A stretch of 64,000 bases of DNA from Lampris incognitus (GCF_029633865.1 NC_079211.1:143313252-143377251), one strand, 5' to 3'. Numbered from the stretch's first letter, positions 12,640 through 27,508 are shown. Program-made: numbers and translations. The notes: generated by a model from the letters alone, not told the origin.

Positions 12640-13130
12640 AGATGGTAACGAGAGATGCCTAACCTCATGGTTGGGGGATGGTGTGAGAGAGGAGGTCAGT
12701 CCAGGGAGTTTGGAGCCCTTGGTGGAGAGGGTAGCACATCAATATCCTAGAACTCTGGACTGTCTACTTGACGCTGAAGCACTTCTTGCCCTTTCTTGAT
12801 AGCAAACACGTGCTCATTCAAATAGACAACACCTCAGCGGCAATTTATATCAACCATCAAGGGGGAACCAGGTCATTGGAGTCCCTGAGAGAAGCCCAGA
12901 GACTGTGGAAATGGGCTCATCCTCAGCTGGCCTCCTTGAGGGCGATGCACCTCCCAGGCAGAGTGAACTCTGGCAGATTACCTCATGCCAGAGGCTGACC
13001 CTTGGGGAATGGAGGTTGCACCCTCAGGTAGTGCAGATGATGTGGGATGGGTATGCGGAAGCCCAGGCAGATCTATTCACCTCGGCGTGTACAACTCATC
13101 ATCCTTTGTAATTTTCGTTGATGGAGACCA
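12640..13130 (+). pseudogene. DIRS RNase H and linker remnant
   Basis: Fragments in two frames include HVLIQIDNTSAAIYINHQGG, LASLRAMHLPG (RNase H) and EWRLHPQVVQMMWDGYAEAQ. Order and spacing match DIRS polyproteins. At least one frameshift occurs at about 12990. Confidence 0.75.
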
Positions 13131-14390
13131 GGGCCCCACTTCAGATAGATGCTCTCGCCAACACCTGGCTGAGGGGTCTCCTTTATGCATTCCTTCCGAT
13201 CCCCCTGATAATGCCCACACTACAGAGGGTGAGACTATCGGATCACAGGGTCCTCCTAGTGGTCCCCAAGTGGCTATCGAGGATATGGTTCTCCTGTCTG
13301 TTGGTTGGTTGTGTCCCAGTGAGGATGGACCTCTTATCCCAGGATGGGAAGGTCTGGCATCCATCTCCGAGCCTCCTTCAGCTCTGGTTATGGCCATTGA
13401 GAGGGATCAGTTACTCTGGACTGATCTTGAGCCCTCAATTTGTGAGCCCCTGTGCAGTGCACAAGCTCCTTCCCCAAGGATGGTATATGGAAACTGTTGG
13501 GCTGCATTTTCTTCATGGTGCAGGGACGGGGGATTAGACCCAATCTCCTGCCTTTTACAGGATATACTGCATAACTTGCAGTACCTTTTTGATGCTGGCC
13601 GGGCTGCCTCAACCTTGAAGGTGTACATGGTAGCTATATCTTTAAACCATGGCCTCACTGATGGCAGGCCAGATGGTGCACATTGCTGGATGGCGCAGTT
13701 TCTGCATGGTGTCAGGAGGTGACACTCCCCAGGATAAAGTGTGCTGCAGCGTGGGACCTGCCACTGGTCCTGCAGACCTTAAGCAAGTCAGCTTTTGAGC
13801 CTATGGCAGGGGTGACCTTGAGAAATAATTCAATGAAAACAGCTTTCCTTCTGGCAATTATGACAGCCAAAAGTGTGAGTGAACTCCACGCACTTTCTAT
13901 CAGTCCTACGTGCCTTTGATGAAAGGCAGACTGCTCTGGATTGACAGTGTAGCCGAATATCACTTCCCTGCCAAAGGTTTTATCCCCCAGCCATATTAAT
14001 CAGGCAATATAGAACTGGAGGCATGCGATCCTCCCCCGTTTAAACCCAACCTGGAGAATGAGGGCCAATTTGTTGTGTCCAGTCTGAGTATTGTGGCTGT
14101 ACTTTGAGGTAACACAGCACTTTAGGTGCTCAGAACAGCTGTTTGTTTGCTACTGCAGAAAGAACAAGGGACAGACATTGTCTAAACAAAGGCTCTACCA
14201 CTGGATTGTTAAGACAATTAAATAGGCTTATGAAGTAGCAGGTAAACCTGCCCCCTCAGATGTCATTCTACCTGGGGTGTCGCCACATTCTGGGCAGCAA
14301 TAAGGGGGGTGTCACTATCGGAGATCTGTGCGGTGGCGTCCTGGACAGCGCCTTGCACATTCTCGAGGTTCTATCGCCTTAATGTGGCCT
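13130..14390 (+). pseudogene. DIRS tyrosine recombinase remnant
   Basis: After a linker (DALANTWLRGLLYAFLPIPL, LWLWPLRG), the recombinase reads AGRAASTLKVYMVAISLNHG, WDLPLVLQTLSKSAFEP and LLAIMTAKSVSELHALSISP, then a C-terminal block HSTWGVATFWA and FYRLNV at about 14262-14390. The expected first catalytic Arg of the family (in a KRV-like motif) is Ser here, and the HxxR box reads HSTW, so both Arg positions appear lost, while the Tyr-containing FYRL remains. Several frameshifts. DIRS elements use this enzyme instead of an integrase. Confidence 0.75.
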
Positions 14391-14487
14391 CTGGATCGAT
14401 GCTAGCATCAGCTATTCTGCCATTGGTGTCCACAACAGACAAGTAGGTGGGTATTGTTCCTGGTGACACTGCTGGTATGACTCATCC

Positions 14488-14895
14488 ACTTTGTTTACTG
14501 CCACTGGCAGTCAAGAAGGAATGTAACAGAATGGAAGTTATGAAGGTAACTATGGTTCTGTGAATTTCTGGATGACTGAAAGGTTCTGAGTGCTGGTCAC
14601 TCAGAACCTTAGCCAATTAAGGTCAGTGCGACCCAACTCATGTACCTAAGTTCTAGGTTCTGAGTGCTGGTCACTCAGAACCTTTCAGGGTGAGAAAATT
14701 CCGAGAGGCCAGATATAGGCTACCACATAGTATTTATAGCTGGGGCACACAGGTAGCCTACACGTCACACACATGACTTTGTTTATATAAGATCTCGACC
14801 TGTGTGGAGTGCGAAGAGACATATCCACTTTGTGAACTGTCACTGGCAGTCATCCAGGAATTCACAGAACCATAGTTACCTTCGTAATTTCCGTT
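14488..14895. repeat. DIRS internal complementary region and right inverted terminus
   Basis: 14488-14521 pairs with the left end. 14533-14576 pairs with about 14848-14892. Within it lie two copies of a 30-bp palindromic unit (AGGTTCTGAGTG, centre, CACTCAGAACCT) at 14581-14610 and 14655-14684, separated by a 44-bp insert. Confidence 0.75.
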
Positions 14896-15248
14896 TGATG
14901 ATCACCATACACTGTGCAATTCCATGGTTTTCCACGGGCTTCATCTGTGGCATATTGTGCTGAAAACAAATGATTTCCCTGCAAAATGCACCATCGACTT
15001 CTTCCCATAGAACAGCTGCAGTGGTTGTTGTCTACCAAAAGTACAGCAACTAGAAAGTTAGAAAAAAAGGAAAAAAATAATACAAGATTAAAATCACACC
15101 ATCACAGCCAAAGGCAGTTCTTGTGCTAGGCCCACATTTACTAACATTAACAAGGTGAGATCACCCAAACCATAGTGAGATAAAATGGGCTGTACAAGGA
15201 CACAAAACATCATTCCCTGCTGTTAATACCTCTGGTTCCTACTCTTTT

Positions 15249-15560
15249 ATAGTCAAGTCAAGTTTATTTATATAGCGCATTTAAAACAACCACAGTTGAA
15301 CCAAAGTGCTGCACAAGCTTAAAATACAATATAAAACAACTGACACATATGAATATAAAAATATATGTAAAGAAAACATAATAAAATAAACAATATAAGA
15401 TATAAACAATAAAACAAGAGGAAAAGTATATTTGCATAATAAAATCATGGTGTCAAGCTCAACTTGAATTGAATGCCAGCGAGAAGATGTAGGTCTTTAA
15501 CAAAGATTTAAAAGTGTCTAGGGTCTGAGCAGACCTTATGTGTACTGTATAGGATGTGAG
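15249..15560. repeat. Interspersed repeat fragment (TTTATTTATATAGCGCATTT type)
   Basis: AGTCAAGTTTATTTATATAG followed by GCATTTAAAACAAC and AAAGTGCTGCACA is a very common teleost repeat motif, often the inverted 3' part of non-LTR elements. A later stretch (GTGTCTAGGGTCTGAGCAGA) may belong to it. Class uncertain. Confidence 0.5.
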
Positions 15561-18829
<3,269 letters not shown>

Positions 18830-19192
18830 GGCGGCACGGTGGCGCAGCGGTTAGCGCTATCGCCTCACGGCAAGAAGGTCCTGGGTTTGAACCCTGGGGT
18901 TGTCCAACCTTGGGGGTCATCCCAGGTCGTCCTCTGTGTGGACTGTGGAGTTTGCATGTTCTCCCCCTGTGTCTGCAGTGGGTTTTCTCCGGGCGCTCCG
19001 GTTCCCCCACCATGAAAAAAGACATGCATGTTAGGGTTAATACTCCCGTCTGTGCCCCTGACTGAGGCAATGGAAAGAAAAACTGGAGTGGGTCCCCGGG
19101 TGCTGCACAGCGGCTGCCCACTGCTCCTAGCTACACAGCTAGGATGGGTTACATGCAGAGAAGAATTTCCCTACAAGGAAATTACAATAAGA
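18830..19192 (+). mobile_element. SINE family A, alternative-tail subtype
   Basis: It has the same head and core as the copy at 856 (GGCGGCACGGTGGCGCAGCG, GGTTTGAACCC B box). The 3' part differs: GACTGAGGCAATGGAAAG, GCTACACAGCTAGGATGGG and a CTACAAGGAAATTACAATAA end instead of the ATGG tail. The same tail occurs in the copy at 42346. Confidence 0.85.
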
Positions 19193-20475
19193 GGCACATA
19201 GCATCAATAAGTAATCCCCAAAGTCTAGCAGACACATCCCCCTAATTCCACTATTCCCCCGATTCCCACCAAACCTTATCCATTAATTTAGGAAAAATCA
19301 GAAAGCACAGACCGAGGCAATAATGTAACTTGTAAAAATATTTGTCAAGGCATTTTACTCCGCCTTTATGTTTGCGGCAGCCTCGTTAATGTATCAGCTC
19401 ACAGCAATTACTGCCTACTTAGTCATTCATTGCATTATGATTCATCTAATTACGGCTATCAAGTTGATTCGACGGAGATGCCGTGGCGGGCCCGGCTGTG
19501 TTGCACTCATTCACTGGTAAAGACGTTGTAAGCAACAACAAAAAAAAAAAAGTTGACTTGGCGCACAGCAATTGTACATGACAAAATTGCCGTCAGGACT
19601 CTAATTATATCTGCCAGTATGAAATATCGAAACGGCTTATTTGAGGGAAATTAGCAACGCCACCAATCCTCCGTAGCAAGGACCGAGTTGCCCGTGACTA
19701 AATTGAGCACCCCCCCCCTTTTTTTTCATTTGTAGTATAAATAGTTTTAATTAATTATTGTAATTTGGCTGAATGATCGTGCTGCGGTAACTCGGGAACA
19801 GTTGCTGATTTTCTTTGCTGCTATCTGACGGAGTTGTGTGTCACTCATGGGCGGGCGAGCGAGCGAGCGAGATGCTCGGAGGCTTCGCCGGGCCTGCGAC
19901 TGTGATCCTGTAGACGGGAGTCTACAGACAGAGCCCTCAGAGTAAAAGGGAAAGGCAGAAATTTCAGGACGCAGTGCCACTCCCCCGCGTGCCGATTTCC
20001 GTTTTTGAATTGTAAATCAAAACGTTAAATAAAATCGAGTCATTCCACACCCGGGGAATGGACTGTTGTCACTGTCGCACAGCGCTTCTGTGTAAACACG
20101 GCCATGTGTGCCGCACAGACCGTCTCGCTGGATGCTGGTCGGTGTCTAATTTGATTTGACGTGGCGTGCGCAGATGGTGGATAGAGAAGCAATCACCCCT
20201 GTTTGCGTCCGTCGTTCAGCTGGGTTGCCTGTCGCCGTGCCCTTTTCTGATTAGACAAATGGGTCCTACTTATTTCCCCCCAGAATATTTTTATTTAGCC
20301 CGTCTAATTGGCGCATAATACGCGCTGATAGATTTGCTGTTTTAGAAACCCAAATTTGGTTCTAGAATTTGGCAGCCCAACATCAGTGCCAAAAAAGCCT
20401 GCATATTACTCTGTCCTCCTAGTTCACCTTGACATATGTGCATACATGTATATGTACATATCATGTGTGCATGTA
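19193..20475. other. Intronic non-repetitive stretch; possible regulatory DNA
   Basis: No coding or transposon signal. Bases 19320-19480 (for example ATTACGGCTATCAAGTTGAT, GTTAATGTATCAGCTCACAG) resemble conserved non-coding sequence. 19850-19870 has a short GAGC repeat. Confidence 0.3.
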
Positions 20476-21321
20476 CGGCGATCAGCCAAAACATTAAAAC
20501 CACCTGCCTAATATTGTGTACCCCCCCCACCCCCATCCCATAGAAGAGCCACTGTAGCTCAAATTGCTGCAGAAGTCAATGCTGGCTATGATGGACAGGT
20601 GTCAACACAGTGCATCACAGCTCGCTGTGTATGAGGCTGCATAGCCGCAGACCGGCCGGAGTGCCCATGACCCCTGTGGAAGCACCCAGAATGGGCACAC
20701 AAGCCTCAGAACTGGACCACGGAGCGATGGAAGAAGGTGGCCTGGTCTAATAAATCACGTTTTCTTTTACACCACGTGGACGGTGGTGCACCTGTGCGTA
20801 GTTTACCGGGGGAAGAAATGGCACCGGGACGCACCGTGGGGAGACGACAAGACGGCGGCGGCAGTGTGACGCTGTGTGCAATGTCCTGCCGGGCAACCTT
20901 GGGTCCCGGCATTCATGTGGATGTTACTGTGACGCGTGCCGCCCACCAACGGTACCCCCCTGATGGCCGCGGCCTCTTTCAGCGGGATAATGCGCCCTGC
21001 CGCACTGCAAAAAAAAATTGCTCGGGAACCGTTTGAGGAGCACGACAAAGAGTCCAAGGTCTTGCCTTGTCCTCCCAAATTCCCCAGATCTCAATTCAAT
21101 CAGGCGTCCGTGGGATGTGCCGGAAAAGCTATTGTGATCCATGGAGGCCCCACCTCGCAACCTACAGGACTTAAAGGATCTGCTGCTAACGTCTTGGTGC
21201 CAGAGGACACCTTCAGAGGTGTTGTGGAGTCCACGCCTCGATGGATCAGAGCTGTTTCGGTGGCACGAGGGGGACCTACACAATGTTAGGCAGGTGGTTT
21301 TAATGTTTTGGCTGATCGGCG
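20476..21321 (+). mobile_element. Tc1-like element, internally deleted (about 846 bp)
   Basis: Ends CGGCGATCAGCCAAAACATT and the inverted AATGTTTTGGCTGATCGGCG are bounded by TA on both sides (20474-20475, 21322-21323). The interior holds transposase debris on the + strand: KKVAWSNKSRFLLHHVDG (about 20730) and FQRDNAPC (about 20980). The N-terminal DNA-binding part is largely missing and the frames are broken, so it is non-autonomous. A different family from the copies at 9298 and 28112. Confidence 0.85.
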
Positions 21322-21323
21322 TA

Positions 21324-22562
21324 CGTATCATACGCACATATAACATGTATATATATATATTATATGTGTTGTTGAATACAAACACGTAAATAAGCGGAAA
21401 TGTCTGTGGCCTGTGACCATGACTACTCCTGTCAGTCGAAGCAAACCGCCAGTGTGTGTTGACATCCGGACCTAACCAATTAAGAGGAGGTCGACTTCTA
21501 ACATCCGACCGTTAAGTGTTGCCACTGACGACGCAGCCATAGCAACGCCGTCAGTTAGGCAGGCCTCGTGTTCATCAGCTGAGAGCTGTTATCACGCCAT
21601 GCTCCTTACTTCCTGGCTGTTGAGTTAAAACAAAGTAGTATCACCCACCCGTCAACGTTCCTCTAATTGCGGCGCGGTTTGACGCGGCGTGCACCTGCGG
21701 CGAGGGGTTTGTAGCGAGTTAGAGCGCCGCAGACGTCCCCGAGGCTACCGCCAAGCGATACAAACGCGCCCCCTCGCCGCAATGATGTGCTTTCACCGTG
21801 TTCTTGATTTCTCGACCCGCCAAGAGATAACGCTTTGAGTGGCAAACGCACAAAGAGACGGAGGAAAACTGGGAGGAAGTGAAAGGGGGATCAATATGAC
21901 GTGCCCCGCAAAGCATTCTGTTCACAGATAAATCAGTGGGCCGGATTATCCTCGGAGTCAACAAGAGAGGCATTTCATCAAATGATGATCAGGACTCGCT
22001 ATTGATCACCCAACCCATGCAAGTCCTGAAGCCGGCCTGGTTTTGGGTTTCTGTTTTTTTTTTTTTGGGGTGGGGTGGTGGTATCTCAGTAAGTTTCCAT
22101 CAAAGTGGGGGCATGGAGCAGCGAGTAGCCTGCTGAGGTATTAGAGCTGTGTGAAGCTATGGGATTTCTTTTCCTTTCATGGAAACACCCTTCTTTCTGG
22201 GGTAAGTTCTAACCATTTCACACAGTCGGGGTCCTCAGACAGGTTGCAAAGACCTTTGTTCAGCTGTTTTTTTTTTTCAAAGGCTTCGTTATGACCCAAA
22301 GCACTTTTTTTTTTCTTCGCGGTGTAGTTTCTGAGCTAACTGATCGACACGGACCTGTTTTGTAGACAACAAACCTCCCCTGTGGTGCTTTATACCCTGT
22401 ACCTCCATAGCACGGCTATAACCTCGATTTACTATACTTGTGCTTTAATCTATCACGTTTTTCTCAAAACAGGTCGAGATGCCTGCATTACATTATACTC
22501 TTGCTTGCCATTTGCAGATCACTGTCACACTGTGCAATCACAGGCATATGGGCCCGTGCAGG

Positions 22563-22564
<2 letters not shown>
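21324..22564. other. Intronic stretch, nothing assigned
   Basis: There is no recognised gene or transposon. Short poly-T runs lie at 22050 and 22270. Confidence 0.35.

Positions 22565-22630
<66 letters not shown>
22565..22630. repeat. (CA)n microsatellite
   Basis: About 33 uninterrupted CA units. Confidence 0.98.
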
Positions 22631-22632
<2 letters not shown>

Positions 22633-22689
22633 CGCGAATACATGTGACATCAGCAAAACCTGAGACTAGAAGGGATTCGCAATGATTCA

Positions 22690-22747
22690 CATGGAAGGAG
22701 TGAGCCGTCAAGATAGAAACCATGGATGCTACAGAAAAACTGCTTTC

Positions 22748-22789
<42 letters not shown>

Positions 22790-23010
22790 CCAGTGAGTCA
22801 AGTAAATTTACTTGACTCACTGGATTATTTTGCTCCTTTGTTGAGCACTTTCCCTACCGTTGTGTGTTCCTTGTAACAAAGTTTTACATATATACTATAT
22901 ACGTATATACATATATATACACACACACACACCATAGATGCTACAGAAAAACTGCTTATATATGTATTTTTCCCCCAAAAAGCAGTTTTTCTGTAGCAGT
23001 TATGGTATAT
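22690..23010. repeat. AT-microsatellite foldback cluster with a perfect 40-bp palindrome
   Basis: (TA)n at 22747-22786 is followed by a perfect 40-bp palindrome at 22787-22826 (arm AATCCAGTGAGTCAAGTAAA). At 22934-23005 a further inverted pair, CTACAGAAAAACTGCTT and AAGCAGTTTTTCTGTAG type, surrounds a short AT-rich loop; another copy of the first arm lies at about 22727. This resembles short AT-microsatellite-associated MITEs. Confidence 0.7.
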
Positions 23011-23026
23011 AGTATATATATATATA

Positions 23027-24661
23027 CAGTGCATCCGGAAAGTATTCACACCCCTTCACTTTCCCCACATTTTGTTATGTTACAGCCTTATTCCAAAATG
23101 GATTAAATTCATTTTTTTTCTCATCAATCTACATACAATACCCCATAATGACAAAGTGAAAAAGGTTTTGTGGAAATTTTTGCAAATTTATTAAAAATAA
23201 AAAACTGAAATATAGCATGTACATAAGTATTCACACCCTTTACTCAGTACTTGGTTGAAGCACCCTTGGCAGTGATTACAGCCTCAAGTCTTCTTGGGTA
23301 TGAAGCCACAAGCTTGGCACACCTATATTTGGGGTATTTCTCCCATTCTTCTCTGCAGATCCTCTCGAGCTCTGTAAGGTTAGATGGGGAGCGTCGCTGC
23401 ACAGCTATTTTCAGGTCTTTCCAGAGATGTTCAATGGGGTTCAAGTCTGGGCTCTGGCTGGGCCACTCAAGGACATTCACAGACTTGTCCTGAAGCCACT
23501 CCTTCGTTGTCTTGGCTGTGTGCTTAGGGTCGTTGTCGTGTTGAAAGTTAAACCTTCGCCCCAGTCTGAGGTCCTGAGTGCTCTGGAGCAGGTTTTCATC
23601 AAGGATCTCTGTACTTTGTTCCATCCATCTTTCCCTCGATCCTGACTAGTCTCCCTGTTCCTGCCGCTGAAAAACATCCCCACAGCATGACGCTGCCACC
23701 ACCATGCTTCACTGTAGGGATGGTATTAGCAAGGTGATGAGAGTACCTGGTTTCCTCCAGATGTGACGTTTGGCATTCAGGCCAAAGAGTTCAATCTTGG
23801 TTTCATCAGACCAGAAAATCTTGTTTCTCATGGTCTGAGAGTCCTTTAGGTGCTTTCTGGCAAACTCCAAGCGGGCTGTCATGTGCCTTTTACTGAACAG
23901 AGGCTTCCGTCTGGCCACTCTACCATAAAGGCCTGATTGGTGGAGCGCTGCAGAGATGGTTGTCCTTCTGGAAGGTTCTCCCATCTCCACAGAGGAACGC
24001 TGGAGCTCTGTCAGAGTGACCATCGGGTTCTTGGTCACCTCCCTGACCAGGGCCCTTCTCCCCCGATTGCTCAGTTTGGCTGGGCGGCCAGCTCTAGGAA
24101 GAGTCCTGGTGGATCCAAACTTCTTCCATTTACGAATGATGGAGACCACTGTGCTCTTCGGGACCTTCAAAGCTGTAGAATTTTGTTTGTACCCTTCCCC
24201 AGATCTGTGCCTCGATACAATCCTGTCTCGGAGGTCCACAGACAATTCCTTTGACTTCATGGCTTGGTTTCTGCTCTGACATGCACTGTCAACAGTGGGA
24301 CCTTATACAGACAGGTGTGTGCCTTTCCAAATCATGTCCGATCAATTTAATTTACTACAGGCGGACTACAATCAAGATGTAGAAACATCTCAAGGATGAT
24401 CAGTGGAAACAGGATGAACCTGAGCTCAATTTTGAGTGTCATAGCAAAGGGTGTGAATTCTTATGTACATGCAATATTTCAGTTTTTTATTTTTAACAAA
24501 TTTGCAAAAATTTCTACAAAACCTTTTCCACTTTGTCATTATGGGGTATTGTGTGTAGATTGATGAGAGAAAAAAAGGAATTTAATCCATTTTGGAATAA
24601 GGCTGTAACATAACAAAATGTGGGGAAAGTGAAGGGGTGTGAATACTTTCCGGATGCACTG
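23027..24661 (-). mobile_element. Tc1-like DNA transposon, second family (1635 bp)
   Basis: The end CAGTGCATCCGGAAAGTATT at 23027 follows TA and is repeated inverted, finishing at 24661. The inverted repeats extend over about 200 bp at each end, with shared motifs such as TTGTTATGTTACAGCCTTAT. The right-hand flank reads TG rather than TA, probably later mutation in the adjoining microsatellite. Confidence 0.93.
23244..24260 (-). pseudogene. Tc1-like transposase with two frameshifts
   Basis: From ATG 24260 (MKSKELSVDLRDRIV) the protein has a paired-type helix-turn-helix (STVVSIIRKW) and the GRPAKLS hinge. The catalytic blocks are [11 protein letters not shown] (Asp 1), [12 protein letters not shown] (Asp 2) and [11 protein letters not shown] (Glu): a DD34E signature. 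The frame is lost by an apparent 1-base deletion near 23748 and an apparent 2-base deletion near 23610. The middle segment ([13 protein letters not shown]) is in the second frame and the last part (to 23244, ending ASTKY) in the third. Confidence 0.9.
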
Positions 24662-24719
24662 TGTATATATATCGGGGTTTTTTTTCGGAAACCATCAATG
24701 GTGTTGATAAAAGTGCTCA

Positions 24720-24727
24720 ACAAATGA

Positions 24728-24772
<45 letters not shown>

Positions 24773-24782
24773 TACACACACA
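24720..24782. repeat. (TA)n/(CA)n microsatellite
   Basis: The run of TA and CA follows AGTGCTCAACAAATGAGG, which is an inverted match to TTTGTTGAGCAC at about 22838. The Tc1-like element therefore sits inside an older AT-rich MITE. Confidence 0.7.
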
Positions 24783-24789
24783 AGATAAG

Positions 24790-26316
24790 TCAAGGGAAAG
24801 TGTCAGGCTCTCTGGTATTGTTTGGCAGGCATATTTGGCTTTAGGATTTAGTGTCGTTGTTGACAGATGAGGTCGATTTTGTCACTTAAGCCAAGGCGAA
24901 GGTCAATAGTCTTGTCAAACAAGTTAGTATCTTTAATGTAATTGTTTTAAATAAACAGCAGCAACAGCAAACATTATCATTATGGAAAACTAAGTGGTCC
25001 CTGTTGTAGTATGCTACGTCCAGCTGTTCGTTTCAGCACAGCTGAAACTCTAATGATCATCCGTCTCTGCTCATGCAGAAAAACTCAACAGTTGTTGTTT
25101 GTCAAAAAACAGTGAAAAGCAATTTTTTTTTTAGACTCTCCCTTCCAGTTGCCTGCATTTGTCTCCAGTTAATTCAGAGAAAACGCATTGTGTCAGAAGG
25201 CAATGTCTGAAGATATTGTCGAGGTAATTGTATTTATTTACTATTTATTCTACGTATTTGTTTCAATTGAAGATGAACCTAAATTCCCCTGAAACTCCTC
25301 CGTGGTTAAAAGGTTTGGAAAAAAAGAATAAAGGTATAAGCTTCATGGTTATGCCATAAAAGATGTATCTGCTGAATTATTCATTTAGGAGCTTGCACGT
25401 GTGCACTGAGCGCCACATTTAAGTACAGTATTAAATCTCGTGTTGTAATGACAGGACCAATCTTATTAGTCCCGAGTGAGAAAAGTGCCAACTTGGTCGT
25501 ATGTGGAGAGTGACAGTCATAAACAGGCGCGCGGGGAGATGTCTTAAGTCGGGGGGGCTGCTAAGGAAAACGAAAAGTATTGTGGCGAGCCGGCGTGGAA
25601 GGGCGAGTCGAGAGGCAGAAGTCTCTCTTTAATCGTAGCTTCCGTGCACGACCCCAGAAGTGCTCTTTTACTCACACCGGCCAGAACGGACCAGAACTGA
25701 CAACAATGTAATGAGCCCCCCCCCCCACCATGTCCCAAGTGGCGACATCAGTCCCAGTCACGGTCCTACAGTCAGTTAGTCAGTAAACGGTCTCCTACTT
25801 AGTCTGAGTCGAACCCCCGAAACAACAACACAGGAGTAACCACAACATGAACGCCACATCATTAAAACACAATTTTAAATCTAACATTAACAGTCCCATC
25901 AGCCATTGCGCCCCCCCCCCGCCCAGCACAGAACCGCCGACAGTCAGAGCGACCGCGCCTCCCCTGGGAATGACATCATTGTTTTGTTTGTGAGGTGCGT
26001 GTGTAGCAGATTAGGAATGGAGTGTTAACTCACTTTGTTTATTAAAAATGTATATTCCACGCAGCCCGAGCCCACTGTTTAAAAATAAAGGTATGTTTTT
26101 GTTTTTTTTGCATCTCTACGTTAGGAAAAGTAAGGTATACTGTTGGTTTAAGATGTTACACAGCTACCTGCCACTACGCACTAATGGTCATAAAAGGAAA
26201 CCGTCCAGACTCCGACACAAGCATACAGGGATATGAGGAGTTTGGCTTGGCAAAAAATGCCATGTTAAATTCAAGATAAAATTTTGCACATTCAATTAAT
26301 ACCCCCCCCCCCCCCC
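24790..26316. other. Intronic stretch, largely unassigned
   Basis: No coding signal. A stretch at 25574-25990 (GTGGCGAGCCGG onward, with poly-C runs) could be part of an unidentified repeat. The rest looks unique. Confidence 0.3.
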
Positions 26317-26746
26317 CCCAGATGGCAAAACTCCTGTGGCCCGGACCCGTCCCACGGCCAACACTTTCATCCGGCCCACATACCGCATGGAATGATGGCA
26401 CCTGGGCTGTCCGCTCCTGTTTGCCAGATCTGGGCCAGAACCAAGCCATAGCAATGCCGCATGTGCCACATATTTGCCAAAGGTGGTCCATATTTGTTTT
26501 GTGATATTTGGGCCATATTCACCATTTACCACACGGGCCACTTCAGGGTCACATCCAGATCACATGTTGCCCGGAGCACCGCATCTTTGCCTAAAAAGGC
26601 CCACATCTGATTTGGCATATTTGGGCCATATTTGCTATGATACATGTGGGCCACTTCAGGCTCACATCCATTTTGTCAGGGCCAGAAGAAGACCATCAAT
26701 GCCGCATCACTGCCCGAAGTGGCCCACATCCGGATGCTATTTAGGC
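26317..26746 (+). mobile_element. MITE, family C copy 1 (about 430 bp, internal repeats)
   Basis: It begins CCCAGATGGCAAAA and ends GGATGCTATTTAGG, a degraded inverted pair. The interior contains repeated blocks of GGGCCATATT and GGGCCACTTCAGG about 117 bp apart. A second copy at 62211-62641 has cleaner CCCAGATAGC/GCTATCTGGG ends. Non-coding. A poly-C run abuts the left end. Confidence 0.8.
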
Positions 26747-26929
26747 CCCCAGCTAGTAAAATAATCTACTACTACAGTAGGATATCTCAACTAGGTAACT
26801 ACTACTACTACTACTTCTAGGTAAGATTTCTTGAAACAAGGTATCGCTTGTTTAGCTGAAAGACCAGAAATCTTGAAACAACTTAAATTGCACCATCTTT
26901 ATGCACGCTCAATAATCCAGGTAAGGAAA

Positions 26930-27040
26930 ACACAGCAAGGTGGATCAGTTCATCTGGGCACGTTTCATCACTCTTCTAAGCAACTTCTTCAGTCCCAACG
27001 TGTCCAGATGAACCGATTCAGCTTTCTGTGATTAAACTGC
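26930..27040 (-). mobile_element. Possible Penelope-like 3' tail fragment
   Basis: Inverted relative to the + strand, the stretch contains GAGTGATGAAACGT and GACTGAAGAAG, as in the tail at 290-760, plus paired TTCATCTGGGCACG/CGTGTCCAGATGAA arms. Similarity is short. Confidence 0.4.
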
Positions 27041-27508
27041 ACTGATTTTAAGATAGCCTATCTTCCTCTAAAGAACAATTTATGTTTAATCATGCAACTA
27101 TTAGACCGACATACTGAAGCCGTTTTCCACACAAAAAAAAAGACTTTAATTTCACTCAACACAAGATAAATACTCTTAAATCGTGATACTCTTACAGTCA
27201 TTTCTCAATGATTAAATTATTCCGGAAACAAGGAAAGATATTTCTGCGGGATTTAAAGACCATCAGACCTGTACACATACACCGTTTTTGCAGAGTGAAG
27301 CATTTTTCTCATACTTTAAAAAAAAGTGCACTTTTAGTAAAGAGCATCTATGGATATCTGTAGGAGAATATCTCAGCATATCTAAATTGGCAAGTAAGCT
27401 GAGCAATAAGAGAATGACAGCTATCTCAGGTCACCACTGTACAATTCTCACACTTATTGCACCAATGTTGAAAATATTGCCCTGATGCGAAAATGCATTA
27501 ACACTGAT

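Larger units (their letters stand above)
8358..14895 (+). mobile_element. Decayed DIRS-like tyrosine-recombinase retrotransposon with nested insertions
   Basis: A left terminal region (about 8358-8530) and an inverted right terminal region (about 14690-14895) are complementary over roughly 150 bp; both contain versions of TCCACACAGGT and CAGCTATAAATA. Between them, in order, lie a gag-like zinc-knuckle region, RT and RNase H remnants, and a tyrosine recombinase. Bases 14488-14521 are complementary to the left terminus (8367-8400) and 14533-14576 to the far right end, as expected of the internal complementary region of DIRS elements. Nested inside are a foldback element (9038-9213), a Tc1-like copy (9298-10517), a hAT MITE (11739-11942) and a SINE piece (about 12495-12590). 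All frames are broken. Confidence 0.85.

Noticed and set aside
12985..13722. 245-codon open frame as an intact gene
   Set aside because: Only its last part matches the DIRS recombinase; the earlier part is out of frame with the linker remnants, so it is a chance frame over a pseudogene.
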